From Gnetum montanum (Eukaryota; Streptophyta; Gnetopsida; Gnetales; Gnetaceae): a DNA stretch of 64,000 nucleotides. Location: NCBI GenBank assembly GCA_015680685.1, contig MNCI01008124.1, forward strand, positions 78,665-142,664. The letters run 5' to 3'. Below, in pieces: positions 45,558 to 56,579 of the stretch. Under the pieces are notes generated by a model. That model made no database searches, was not told where the DNA came from, and worked only from the letters and a program-made list of their open reading frames with translations. Position 1 is the first letter of the stretch; every line of letters starts with the position of its first letter. A program made the translations under genes and the position numbers.

Positions 45558-45860
45558 TGTGGATTTTCCATATTGTAAGAAGGCCTAAGTGGACATAAAT
45601 GTTTTATTATGGTTTTTCAACTGATTTTTAATTCATTAAGTTTTTAAATATTTAAATGCTTATATGATTTTATAAGTGCATATTTGTTAAGAATTTTCTA
45701 ACAACATAAGTTTTATTTATCATGTTTCTTTAAATGATTTTATGAATTATATATGATTACAATTTACTGTGTGACAATTTCCATTTTTAGTATTATTTCT
45801 TTATTTAGTAATCATGGGTTAGACAATATCAAGAATCATATGACAATTCTTGTAGTCAAC

Positions 45861-46260
45861 ACTTTAGTAATGACCTTGCACATCACATCTTTTAAGAACA
45901 TTAGGATTTTGATGATCATAATATTCTGTAGGGACCGCAACAAGTGGATTTATCTACTAGATATAATCTATTAATCCTATACCAAAATAGGAACTCATTG
46001 ATCTCTTTGGTCACTAATTACCAAGGTTTTGTAAACTCTCCTTTATGTTATTTTCCTTCATGGATCAAAGGTGTTATGTGTTGCATAAAGAAATTTTGTG
46101 CCACCATTTTGTTTATTAGCATGCTTTCCAAGAAAAGGCCATCACAAGAAAACCAGTGAGGATTACAATGATGGTGGAATTGATCTTCACTTTCTTGACT
46201 CCCACACTCATTCTACATGCAAATGATCCCTCATCCAACACTAAAGAAAGATGTTAAAAA
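45861..46260. other. Unassigned sequence flanking element B
   Basis: Host sequence into which element B inserted; it resumes at 59722. Short frames only, none recognised. Confidence 0.3.
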
Positions 46261-46265
46261 GGTAA
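46261..46265 (-). repeat. Target-site duplication of element B (left)
   Basis: GGTAA, identical to 59717-59721 at the other end of the element. Confidence 0.85.
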
Positions 46266-47161
46266 TGATGAGTGGTGAGGTACCCCTATGCCTAACCATA
46301 CGAATCATGGGTGTTCACACACGACTCAGTCGAATTCCATAGACTGCCAGCACTTGCATATACCAAACTCTAGCCAACAAAACCTTGGTTAGAATGGTCG
46401 TTGTCTTCCCAACCTCACTGGTGATATTCTAAGGTGATGGTTAAGTGAGATTGAGGTAAATGATTTTTATTGGTTTTCTCTTTTATCTTTAAAAGTCTAA
46501 TCCTTTAATTATGGGAAATGGAAAGTTGTGTAAATTACAATTTTTCTACTCTATTGTTTAACTCTCCCTAGCATAAGCAATCGATCCCATCTTCCATGCA
46601 CATCCTGAGCATACCCCAACCACTGCTGGGCTACTAGACATTAAGCATCACTAGGTTACCAAGTGTTTGATATATGTTTGAGACGATCGTGCCTATGGTT
46701 CTCATCAAATATGAAAGGATAATAATAGTAAAGTGATAATAGTAAAAGCTTCTAAAATTATTAAAGTGTTGAAATATTAAACTATTAAAATGCTTAAGTG
46801 ATTAAATCCAAATGCTGCAAGGAATGCTCAAAAAGCTCATCTTTATTGCCGGTCATGCCAATGGGCTTAGGTACATTAGCGCTTAAATAAAGAGTTGTAC
46901 ACCTTTCTCACACTTGTTGTGAGCACTTGGAAAATATTCTAACTCTTACAAGAACAAACTACAAGAGTTTCATTACAACTACTCCAAAAGATGTCATAAA
47001 TGCTACAAGTGAGCACATATTTATAGCAAGAGATAGACTCTGTGTTAACGAGTTCGCATTAACGCATGGACAGATATGTCGATGGGCTCACGTCAACGCA
47101 ACCGTATCAATGAGGCTTCGTTAACATGACCCAATCGATGTATCAATTAAACACTTCATCA
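46266..47161 (-). repeat. 3' LTR of element B
   Basis: 896 bp. On the minus strand it begins TGATGAAGTG and ends with the family terminus ACCTCACCACTCATCA. The TATA box TATAAATAT lies in U3, reading on the minus strand near 47023-47033. Confidence 0.88.
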
Positions 47162-47173
47162 TACCCCCACAAC
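47162..47173 (-). other. Polypurine tract of element B
   Basis: Minus strand GTTGTGGGGGTA directly before the 3' LTR start TGATGAAG; it matches the tract of element A. Confidence 0.7.
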
Positions 47174-47376
47174 TAAGTGAAAACTCATCCTCGAGTTTAT
47201 TACAATTTGGAAGGTATGAAGCTATTGATTGAACATACAATGAAACATATTTCCAGACACTGACTCTATTAACATACCAAGTGCCCAGGTGTACGGAAAA
47301 AATAAATTACAAAATTGTGGTATTTAGAGACAAAATTGAACACCTTGCGAAAAAATGCTAAAGTTGCTGGAGAAGG

Positions 47377-50232
47377 TCACATCGTCCCTAGTGGCGGTGG
47401 TTCTGATGGGCCTTCACCAGCTTTTGGTGCATGTGGCTATTGTGGCATTGATGACGGTTGCCCTGTAGTAGTTGCAACTTCTAGAGGTAATCAAAAAGCC
47501 TCCAATAATGCCCTCATTTTATTTTCTTTGCTTTTGGGATCGTTCATTGTCCAGGAAACTTTACCAATGTGTGCTAGAATAGGAACATCCCAAGGACATG
47601 GAAGTGCAGGAAAGAGTTTCTTCAAATTGACAAACCAAGCAGCAAATTATTTTCATTTGATGTTGAACACTTGGATTGATGTCTACAAATGCTAGTAGTC
47701 ATTCATTCATCAGGCCAATTTCTCTGCAACAGCACATTGTCCTTCAAAATGAGTGCGAAGGACTTCGAGTTCCACATTAGCTATTTCTAGCTTTTGCTTT
47801 GTCTCTTTATGCACTTGCAACTCACCCTCATATAAAGAATACGAGGTGGCCACTTTTTTCTCCAAGTTTGACCATGACTTTCTAGCTATTAGTATTTTTA
47901 GGTTTGCATAATGAAAATTGGCTAACTCCATGTATTCTGTCATTTCTTCAATTTGTAGCTCTTTGAGGTGAATCTCAGCATGGTTGTAGGCGTTCAACCC
48001 ATCAAAGATGGATTGCCATACCTCGCCTCCTTCTCAAAGTTGCTAGAGTGCTTGGTTCATTTTAGCCTTTACAACTTCAATCTCTTTTTCATTGACTTCC
48101 TTTTGCAATCCCACTTGGTCCCTATAGTAATTTTTAACTCGTTCAAACTTAAGGACCTCATTTTTCCAAGCAGTAATTTCAATTGCTAATTTTTGTTGCA
48201 AGGCTCGAACTTCCTCCATAGACAAAATATGATTTTCAATTGCCAATCTCCTCACATTAGTGTTTACCCTGGCTAGCTCCTCCTACTATTGATGGATAAA
48301 TTTTTTCATGTGTTGATTCTCTACACCAACATTGTGCATGCGATGAACTTTTGCGATCAGCCTGCCATTCTTCTGGCGAACCTCTGCCAAGTTCTTGTTT
48401 AGATGGTAAGCATGAGCATCTATTAAGGACTTATCAAAGATTACTGATTCTCGCTCACCCTCAACCTTCTAAAGTTTGGTTTGAAGTTATTGAAAAGCTT
48501 CATCCTTGGTGAGTTCACAATTGAGGAGAGTTGGATCAACAAGTTGGGCCCTTAATTGGATGACTTCCATAGCCAAGCGTTGATGATCCACTTGTGCCAC
48601 TTCAAGTTGCCCTTCCAAGATGAGGTGTTTGCCCCTTGCTAAGAGCAGCTCTAACTGGGTTGGAGTAATGTTGTCTGAAAGATGAAAGACATCCAGAAGC
48701 GATTGCGTGGTTCCCACTAGTCGGTCCAACAACTCTTCATGTTGGGCTACGTTGATCCTGCTACGTGAAGTTCCTGCAAACGTTTGTACATCTTTAAGTC
48801 CATGTACATCTGGTATAGGTGTCATAGGTGCATTAAAGGTCATAGCAATTATGTCAACAACCACTTCAGACACAACTTCTTGTCCCTGGTGTTGCATTAC
48901 TAGGACAGTTGCCTCATCTCCATCCTCCAAGTGCACCAAAAATGTAGTGGCATTTCCTGAAATTTTAGGAAATAATTGTTGAGTGGACACCGTTACTTCT
49001 TGGACATTAGGGTTAGTTCTAGTAGGAACTTGTGTTCGAGCGATAGAAAACATTAGCCCTGCTCTCTCTAGCAGACTCACCAATCGAGCCACTTGCTTAA
49101 GATGGCTCATTGTAGGGCGATAGATTGAAGTGTCTTCTCCTTCACCAGTTCCTACTGATCACTCTTGTTGGCTCAAGAGTAATTTTTGGATCTCACGTAT
49201 TTGTTCTGTGATTGTCTACGAGCCCAACCTTATTGTTTGTGTAGGTGGTGGAGGTGGTTGTTGCTCTTCCTTGAGTTGTGTTGTGGCCAGAGTCTTGTCC
49301 TTCATCATCTCCCACCACAAGGCGATTGTAGCATGTTGAAGTGTGTCATTGGCATATCATGCTATCCCTACCCATTTACATAATTTTCTAATTAGGTAGG
49401 GGAAAGGTAGAGTCTGTCTTCCATGTTCATTCTCAGCAAATCTCTTTTCAATCTCCAAGAAAACTAACTATGGAAGGTTGATGGGGAACTTTCCGCTTAG
49501 AGCGGCACATGCACAAGTAGAGAAGGCCATGATCTTGCTGGGTCTTACCATTGGATTCACGTGGTAAGATACAATTTTTGAATAAACCCTCTTTGCAATG
49601 GTTAGGGTGCTAAAATCCTTCTGTTCTATCCCATAGCACTGCCTGATCCACTCCCCTTTTACCTCAGGATTTGCTTGTTTAGGAATCTCTACCACATCAG
49701 CTCTGATCTCTAGCAACCCCAAAGCTTGTGCAATTACTTTAGTAGAGTAAGAGACATGAATGTCTTTGATTCTTACTTTGGACCTTGGTTTTCGATTTAT
49801 CCAGAAGAGGTAAGTCTCTCCTAGGTACCATTCACCATTGGAGATGATGATTAGTCACATAGGAGAATTTTGCAATTGGGTTTTGACTTCCTCTAGTGTG
49901 TTCTTTAGAAATGGCCCAAAGTTCAACTCCTGAAGGACCATTCGTTGTAGCTCCCTCAGCTTAATACTATAAATACAGGCTTGGGTCAAGGTGGCCTCAA
50001 GCCGTGACACTACCACAAGAGTCTCGTCCCTTTGTGATTGTTCACCAAGGATGTCCACTTTGGGAATCTGATGAACAGATTCCACATTAGGTTCTTTGTA
50101 GAGGGGGCTAGTTGCATGTGAGACCTCTGCATGCTCTGGAGGTTGTTCACCTCATCCTCTTCCCATTCTTGGTCGCTTGTCCCTTGGTTGGGTTGGTCCT
50201 TCTTCCATTGGATGCCTTAGTTTGGGTGCCAT
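47377..50232 (-). pseudogene. Extra ORF of element B (plant-transposon domain plus coiled coil), broken
   Basis: From ATG 50232 to TGA at 47377-47379 the sequence stays in one frame for 951 codons, interrupted only by stops. The ATG follows ACTGCAG, acceptor-like as in element A. The N-terminal third carries YLGETYLFW and LPFPYLIRKLC, resembling the plant transposon-protein domain. A Gln/Pro-rich linker follows (QPPPPPTQT). Then MSHLKQVARL opens the longest intact piece (48487-49110), with ISGNATTFLVHLEDGDEATV, VMQHQ and MEVIQLRAQL. The rest is heptad-like (TEYMELANFHYANL, IEITAWKNEV) and the end reads FAAWFVNLKKLFP. No signal peptide or membrane segment is visible. Homologous over most of its length to 1654-4445. 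Function unknown. Confidence 0.7.
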
Positions 50233-50600
50233 CTGCAGTCATAGCATAACCATGAATTAAAATGTGTGTATAAGTTGTTGAAAATGGCAATCATACACCT
50301 TCTCATTTTGACCAAGCTATGACAATAACACGTGTATCCTATTAGGTTCCCCGGAGTATAGTTGAGGGGTTAGAAAAAATAATAATACATGAGTTGCAAT
50401 TTATAGTGCTGTTTTTGTTTTTTCTTGTCTATCCCTTGAGAGGTGTTGAGTATTTTGATAATTACAATAATTATTTTTGCTAATTACAATAATTATAGAC
50501 CTCATCCCCCATGATGAAGAGCATACCTCTGGTTGCGAAAGAGGGAAAGGATGGGTAGATGAGGATATGCGGTAGGGAAAGTAGGTGCATGGAAAGAAGA

Positions 50601-50790
50601 CTTGATGTAGAAAAATGGAAAAACTCCCCTAGCTATTTGCACAAATGGACAAAATGCAAAGGTGCAACGTGTGTATATATAGCATTTTTTTCATGCGTTG
50701 ATGAGGCCATGTAGACAAGGCTATGTAAACGCAAGGGGATGTGTATATGGGGCCTAGTTGACATAGTTGTGCTTTGATTGTTGACCTGTG
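50601..50790 (-). promoter_or_regulatory. Internal promoter of element B
   Basis: On the minus strand a TATA box (CTATATATA) lies at about 50673-50682. Just upstream are repeats at 50691-50732 of GCGTTTACATAGCC, TTGTCTACATGGCC and an inverse CATCAACGCATG. Their half-sites resemble GTTAACG/GTTGACG/CATGCGTTA repeats upstream of the TATA in this element's LTRs (47035-47140 and 59595-59700). The leader 50601-50640 matches the leader of element A's internal promoter. It lies about 440 bp upstream of the extra ORF. Confidence 0.55.
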
Positions 50791-51649
50791 TTGACCGGTG
50801 AAGACAAAGTCCAAAGTTATGAATTGGAGCACAACATGGGGGTGATTTAAGGTTTTAGAGACCAGAGAATAGTATGAGTGATAAAGGAAGGAAGATTGTA
50901 ATTAGAAGAAGAGTTAGAATGAGGAGAATGTCATAGTATGGAACTTTGTGGATGAGGGACTATGCGATGATTAGCACAGAAATGATTGACCAACCATATC
51001 AAGGGGATAGGAGATTAACAAGCAGAACCAAAGGATATGCAAGTGGGTCCTTCCCATAGTAGGTGGTAGCCTCAATAGCCCTTGCATATCATCAACATAA
51101 GAGTCCATGGGCCCCATAGTTAATTAATGGTAATCATGAGTTAATACCCAAAACCATAAGAACCAGCCAAAGAATTAGAAGTTCCAGTGGGGCACAATAG
51201 ACACTCAAGACATAGAACCGGCAATGAGGTGAATAAGCGGAAGCAAATGATGAAGAGAGGAGGGATTGAGATGGAATTCCTAATGTTGGTCACATGAAAT
51301 CCCTTGTGAAGTGTGTAATTAAGTGACCTAGTAGGATTCAAATTTAGTCCAGACCCAAAACCAACCACGTGCAGTGACATCGCAGCAACATTTGAAGACT
51401 AGTCCATCCTCTTGGGGCACAAGAATGCTCCCACAAATAACCACTACTCCAACATGAGTGAGCAAGAGGAAGTGAAAAAGGGCTGAGTTAGAGGGGACAA
51501 AGAAAGTCCCATAACGAGTACTTGTAGCCCATTAGAGGCGGTCTAAGGGGTGTGCTTTGAATTCCAATGTGTTTGTTTTTTTTTCTGGGAACCATACCAT
51601 GCAAAGACCCATGTGTTTTTGCATGCATTTGGCCAAGGGGTGTGCTTTG

Positions 51650-51688
<39 letters not shown>

Positions 51689-52490
51689 AGTGATGAGGAC
51701 CACACCATGCAAGGCCAAATTGCCAAGCGACTTTCGAGAAGGAGAGGATATGGAGTGGTAAGAAGTCCGTGAGGACACACGCTCGCATACAAGGGAATAG
51801 AAAAGTATGAAGAATGTTGCATTCCCCTTGAAGTTACATCCTATTCAAACCATTGGATCCTTCTCAAGTATAGAAACTACACAAGTCATGAATTAATTAA
51901 AGTTATATTTAATTAAAAGGGAGTGTATGTTTCCAAAAGAAGGAAAACCGTGGAGTGGGTGGATGGGCAGATGACATGGACTCACTGCCTGTTACATGAA
52001 ATGAGGGTTTAACATGACTGCCTAGAACAACAATGCAAAGGTAGGAGCTAGATATATTAGGTGGACCATATAATGCAACCCAATGCAAAGAGAAACAATT
52101 GCATCAATACATCCTATGACAATAAGATAACTTATTAATGAAAAGAATAAAAAAAACATATTTATAAAAATAAACAAACAAATAAATAAATAAGTAAATA
52201 AAGAAAGAAAAAGTAAGAAAGAATGGCAAACATACAAACGATGTTATAAAACAAAAACTTGCAAAAACAACTGAGGGGCTAGTAGAATTGGTTAGCATGG
52301 AAGGTGATCTCCCCCATGACTAAGTTGAGAGGAGGAGATTTGAAAAATCAAATGAGGTTGGCTGTGTGATGAGAGGGTAGTGTCACTGGTTCGTTGAAGT
52401 TCGTGGAAGGGTTTTAATTGTTGTGTATTAATTAACTATGTTTTTGTGGGATCCTCAGGTTTGTGTGTAAGCAAGGCCCTAGATGAAAAG
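50791..52490 (-). other. Spacer between integrase and internal promoter of element B
   Basis: No coding similarity seen. Contains a (CT)n microsatellite (51653-51686) next to a repeated GGGGTGTGCTTTGAAT phrase, and an A-rich AAAT/AAAG tract at 52139-52220. Confidence 0.5.
51653..51686 (+). repeat. (CT)n microsatellite
   Basis: About 17 CT units, flanked by two copies of GGGGTGTGCTTTGAAT (51546 and 51637). Confidence 0.9.
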
Positions 52491-52493
52491 GTT

Positions 52494-53640
52494 TCAGAAA
52501 CAATATAAGCATAGTGTTTGAAACTTAGTATGTTGTGGTACATGTGTGGGGTTCCAGTAGAGTACCTTATCTTCACATCGAAACGTTACCTTTCGAATCC
52601 TAAGATCATGACATTTTTTATTATAGGCCTTGTGGATTTCATTTGATGATAGGGCTACTGATCGATTCTCATCTAGCACATTCAATTTGATAAGTCATTC
52701 TCATTTTGCTAGTGATAAGTTAAGGCCTAAGTCACTAGTAGTAGATAGTGTTTAGAGTTCTACCTGAATTGGAAGTTTCGGTAGTTTCCCATACACTAAC
52801 TCATAAGGAGAGTAGCCTATAAGAAGCTTCCATGTGGAGCGATAGGCCTAGACATCATCATTAAGTTTTATGCTCCAGTCCCTCCTATATTTGCTAATGG
52901 TCCTAGTTAGGATCCTTGTAATCTCCCTATTTGTGACTTCAGCGTACTTGTTGGCTTGGGGGTGATAAGGTGTTGTAAATTTATGTTCGACCCCAAAGTG
53001 TTGCATAAGTTTATGAAAAGTAGTGCCCATGAAATCAGTTCCATTGTTTGAAATGAGTGCATGCGGCACCCCAAACCTGTTCACAATTTGTTGTTGGATA
53101 AACTATGTGGTTGTGTTTGAGGAACAGTCAATGACAGCTACTGCCTTTGCCCACTTAATACAATACTACCGCAATGATGATGTATGCCTTTCCATTGGAC
53201 ATGGGTGTGATGAAACCCATGAAGTTGATGCTCCATATATTGAAGGGTTCTAATGGCTGGATCCACTGTTGGGATCCCTCCATTCATGTGGTCATCCGAC
53301 TATCTCTCTGACATCGTTCATTGGAGTAGAAGAACCATTGCACATCTCTGAAGAGTGTGGGCTAGTAATATCGTGCAAGTAGGATCTTAATGGTCATGCA
53401 TTGTCCAGCATAGTGGCCCCCACAAGGACCCTCGTGAGCATCCTAGAGGATGCGTAGTGTATCCAATCAAGGACACACCATTGGACCAAGCCATCAGCGC
53501 ACACCTTGTAAAGGTATCCATTGATTCCCATGAAGTGCTTGGTCTTGTGAAGAAACTGCTACTTCTTCTGATGATCCCACTCTTTTGGTAATTCTTATGT
53601 TGAAAGATAAGTGAGGATGTCACTGAACCAAGTTGATCCT
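52494..53640 (-). pseudogene. Integrase of element B, broken
   Basis: The catalytic core at 52848-53084 reads FGVPHALISNNGTDF, then TPYHPQANKYAEVTNREI. The glutamate is present, but the second aspartate of the D,D-35-E triad is Asn (usual ISDxG reads ISNNG). The C-terminal part is at 52494-52685. The N-terminal region at 53387-53640 is in other frames. Confidence 0.75.
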
Positions 53641-53779
53641 GTGGGCATATCCTTATTGATTGCTCCTACGAAGAGAAGTTCATCTGGAAATTGACTAGAG
53701 AGTGGCTCCTCCTCCTCTATGCCATCCCATTGTAACCGAGATAAGTGATTAGTGACCACATTCTCAATTCCCTTCCTGT

Positions 53780-54120
53780 CCACCATAGTAAGGTCAAATT
53801 CCTAAAGGATCACAAGCCACTATATGATATGAGGACTCATCGTTGGTTTGTTCATCAAGAACCAGATGGCACTGTGGTCAGTATGTATAAACACCTTGTA
53901 CCTGAGCACATAGTGTCAAAATTTTTCCAAGGTGAACACCACTACCATTAATTTCTTTTTGGTGGTGATGTAGTTGAGCTAAGAACCCACAATGATTTGT
54001 TTTGCACAGTGGATATAATATGGGCATCTCTAGTTATCCAACTATGTAATCATAGCTCCCAATGCATAATTAGATGCATCTGTCATGATATGAAAAGGTC
54101 TAGACTAGTCAAGTACCTGT
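53780..54120 (-). pseudogene. RNase H of element B, broken
   Basis: Read on the minus strand: YYIHCAKQ, KKKLMVVVFTLEKF, VFIHTDHSAIWFLMNK and LQEFDLTMVDRKG. These are the familiar Ty3/gypsy RNase H blocks leading into the IENVVTNHLSRL tether motif (usual form VADHLSRL). Confidence 0.7.
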
Positions 54121-54289
54121 AGAATTGGAGTTTCTATGAGCTTTTGTTTGAGTGTTTGGAATGTGAATTTGCATTCCCTGGTCTAGACAAACGGGGTGTC
54201 TTTGTTTGTGAGTTCTACCAACGGCTTGGAAATCTTTGAGAAATTCTCAATGAAGTGTCAGTAATAACCAATGTGGCCAAGGAATGACT

Positions 54290-55100
54290 GAACATCTTTT
54301 ACAGTACTCGGTTGACTAGTGATTCCTTAAACAACCTTGATTTTTTAGGATCTACACTAATCCCTGCTTGTGAAATGTGGTTCCCCATAACAATGTCCTC
54401 TTGGACCATCAAGTGGCTCTTTTGTGAGTTGAGCCTTAAATTTGTTTTCACACATCTTTTTAAAACTTGCTCAAGGTGGTCCAAGGCTTATTCAAATGTT
54501 TCTCCATAGGTAGAGAAGTCATCCATGAAGACTTCTACTCCATTGCCAATCTCTTGCTGAAAGATGCTAAGGACAAGGTGTTGGAAGGTTGCAGGTGCAT
54601 TGCACAGGCCAAAGGGCATCTTCTTATATGCGAAAGTCCCCTAGGGACTTGTAAATGTTGTCTTGGCCTGGTCTTCGGGTGCAATTTGGATTTGGTTATA
54701 GCCACTATAACCATCCAAAAAGCTATAGTAACAATGCCCGACAATAGTATCCAACACTTGATCCACAAATGAAAGCGGGAAGTGATCCTTGAAGGTCACC
54801 ATGTTTAGTAGTCATAAATCTATACAAATCCACCATTTGCCACCCTTCTTTGGCACAATAACAAGTGAGCTGACCCATTTGCTATCTACAATAGAATAGA
54901 TGAACCCCACCTTCAACAATTCAATTTCATCCTTGACAACTTGTTTTAGTTTGGGGTTTAACCATCTTTGTGGTTATCGTCGTGGCTTCATGGAGGAGTC
55001 AATCTAGATTTGATGTTGGCATACCCTAGGGTCAACTCTTGTCAATTCATGATATGACCATGCAAAAGCAACCATCCATTTGTTCACCATTTTCAACAAT
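54290..55100 (-). pseudogene. Reverse transcriptase of element B, broken
   Basis: The catalytic box is FMDD (54518-54529) in VFMDDFSTYGETFE. Downstream blocks are HLEQVLKRCVKTNLRLNSQK and GNHISQAGISVDPKK at 54299-54484. Upstream, sequence near 54880-54770 matches the VPKKGGKW...DLR-type blocks with frame damage. Confidence 0.75.
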
Positions 55101-55599
55101 TTTCTCTTTTGCTCATGAGCAAGAGTGGCATTGATGATTACCAGCTTGTCATTCTACAAGAATTTATATTCCAGATAGGTCGGTAAGGTTTTCAATTCCA
55201 AGGGCTCTTGTGTAAAGCTCTTAGGGATCTGTAGCTTTCCCCAATCATCACTATCATCAACAGTAGAGACTTGTTAATGGACCTTTTCCAATTCATCCAT
55301 GCTTTTCATATAGGCACATACAAGGCCCTCAGATGGTTCTATGCATAAAGTGTTGCTATTAGAGTCAGTGGTCAAGCACTAGGTACCTTCTTGATTTGTG
55401 GCTGCTGCATACAAGCATTGTTGAACTTGTGATTCTTTAGCACACTAACTACATGCTTGAATAGATGTCTGCTTAGTAGACAAAAGTTGCTGCACAAAGC
55501 TACACCCTGAGTCATTATACACAATGCATGGAACATGCTTCTTCTCGATCTTCCCAAAAGGATTTTCTTTTGAAATTTCAAGGGAAAGATCTTGGAGTC

Positions 55600-56074
55600 C
55601 CAATTATGCATCCATTGTGCTGAGGCAAGCTCTTCCCATTATGATTGGGAAATTCCCCTTACAATTGTCAACCCAGGTGATTAGGAAGTCAGCAGGATAG
55701 GACCACCCAGAAACAATGGCCACGATATCTTCTACCAATCCCAAGGGTATAGTTATGGATTAGTCCACCAACTTGAGCTAAATGTTGCTTTTCTTCATCG
55801 GGGGTAGGTTCTAGGTCTTGTACATATTGTGTAAAATCAAATTGACACCTGACCTTGAATCTAAGAGAGCTTTGCATGCCTCATTTCCTGCCACTTGAAG
55901 GTATATGAGAGGACTCCTTGGATTAGTCAATTTCTGAGGGAGATGACCTATCTTCATCCAATTCATCACAGCATGTGTAAGCATGAAGGTTTGTACTATG
56001 GAGGGTGTTTGGCTTGAAGCTTGCTCGAAGGGTTGAATAGTGGAGGCGATTGGAGGTTCATAGGCATTGGCCAT
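55600..56074 (-). pseudogene. Aspartic protease of element B, broken
   Basis: EACKALLDSRSGVNLI corresponds to ALLDSGSGVNLI-type active sites. The Gly of the D-S/T-G triad is Arg here, and the frame is cut by stops near 55810. Confidence 0.65.
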
Positions 56075-56579
56075 AGGTGAATGTGAGGGTATATTAGGGA
56101 TATTGGGCCAAAAGAAAGGGCGTTTCCATGGTTTTGATTCTAGTCCACTCAGTTGAGATGTTAGTTGTAGGTTGATAGCCCTTGTGGCATTGCATTTCTG
56201 TGGCTATGGTGGCATTTCTCCTTGCATAGGTGGAGTAAGAGGTAGTTGAATGAGGGATTAATGAGTAGGGATGGTAGAAGAAGGTGACAGAGGATAGTAT
56301 AGATGTGGGTTATTTCCCTGGGGGGATGGAGACTATGTTTAAAAGTATTTCGGGGGGTGGTAATGAGTTTGAAATGTTGCATGACTAGAAGAGTCTTACG
56401 GGGAGACTGGTTGCTAAACATAGTACTCGTAAGGATCAAGTTGTCGGTAAGGGTACTACTGCCCTGGAGGTGGCATCCCCCATGATTATGGATGTTGCCA
56501 TTGCTAATAATACTTGTAGGGTTGTGGTGGTGCTCCACTTGGATAATATCCTTGTGGCTGGTGGAACTACCTAGGATTG

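Larger units (their letters stand above)
44215..45860 (+). repeat. Right arm of the inverted repeat, split by a gap and LTR E
   Basis: Sequence 44215-44543 and 45558-45860 together form the inverse of 43200-43900. The arm is interrupted exactly where the N gap and an Athila-like LTR lie. The LTR therefore inserted after the inverted repeat formed. Confidence 0.7.

Noticed and set aside
51488-51822. Several overlapping ORFs with Arg-Glu or Leu-Ser repeats
   Set aside because: They are translations of the CT microsatellite in different frames.
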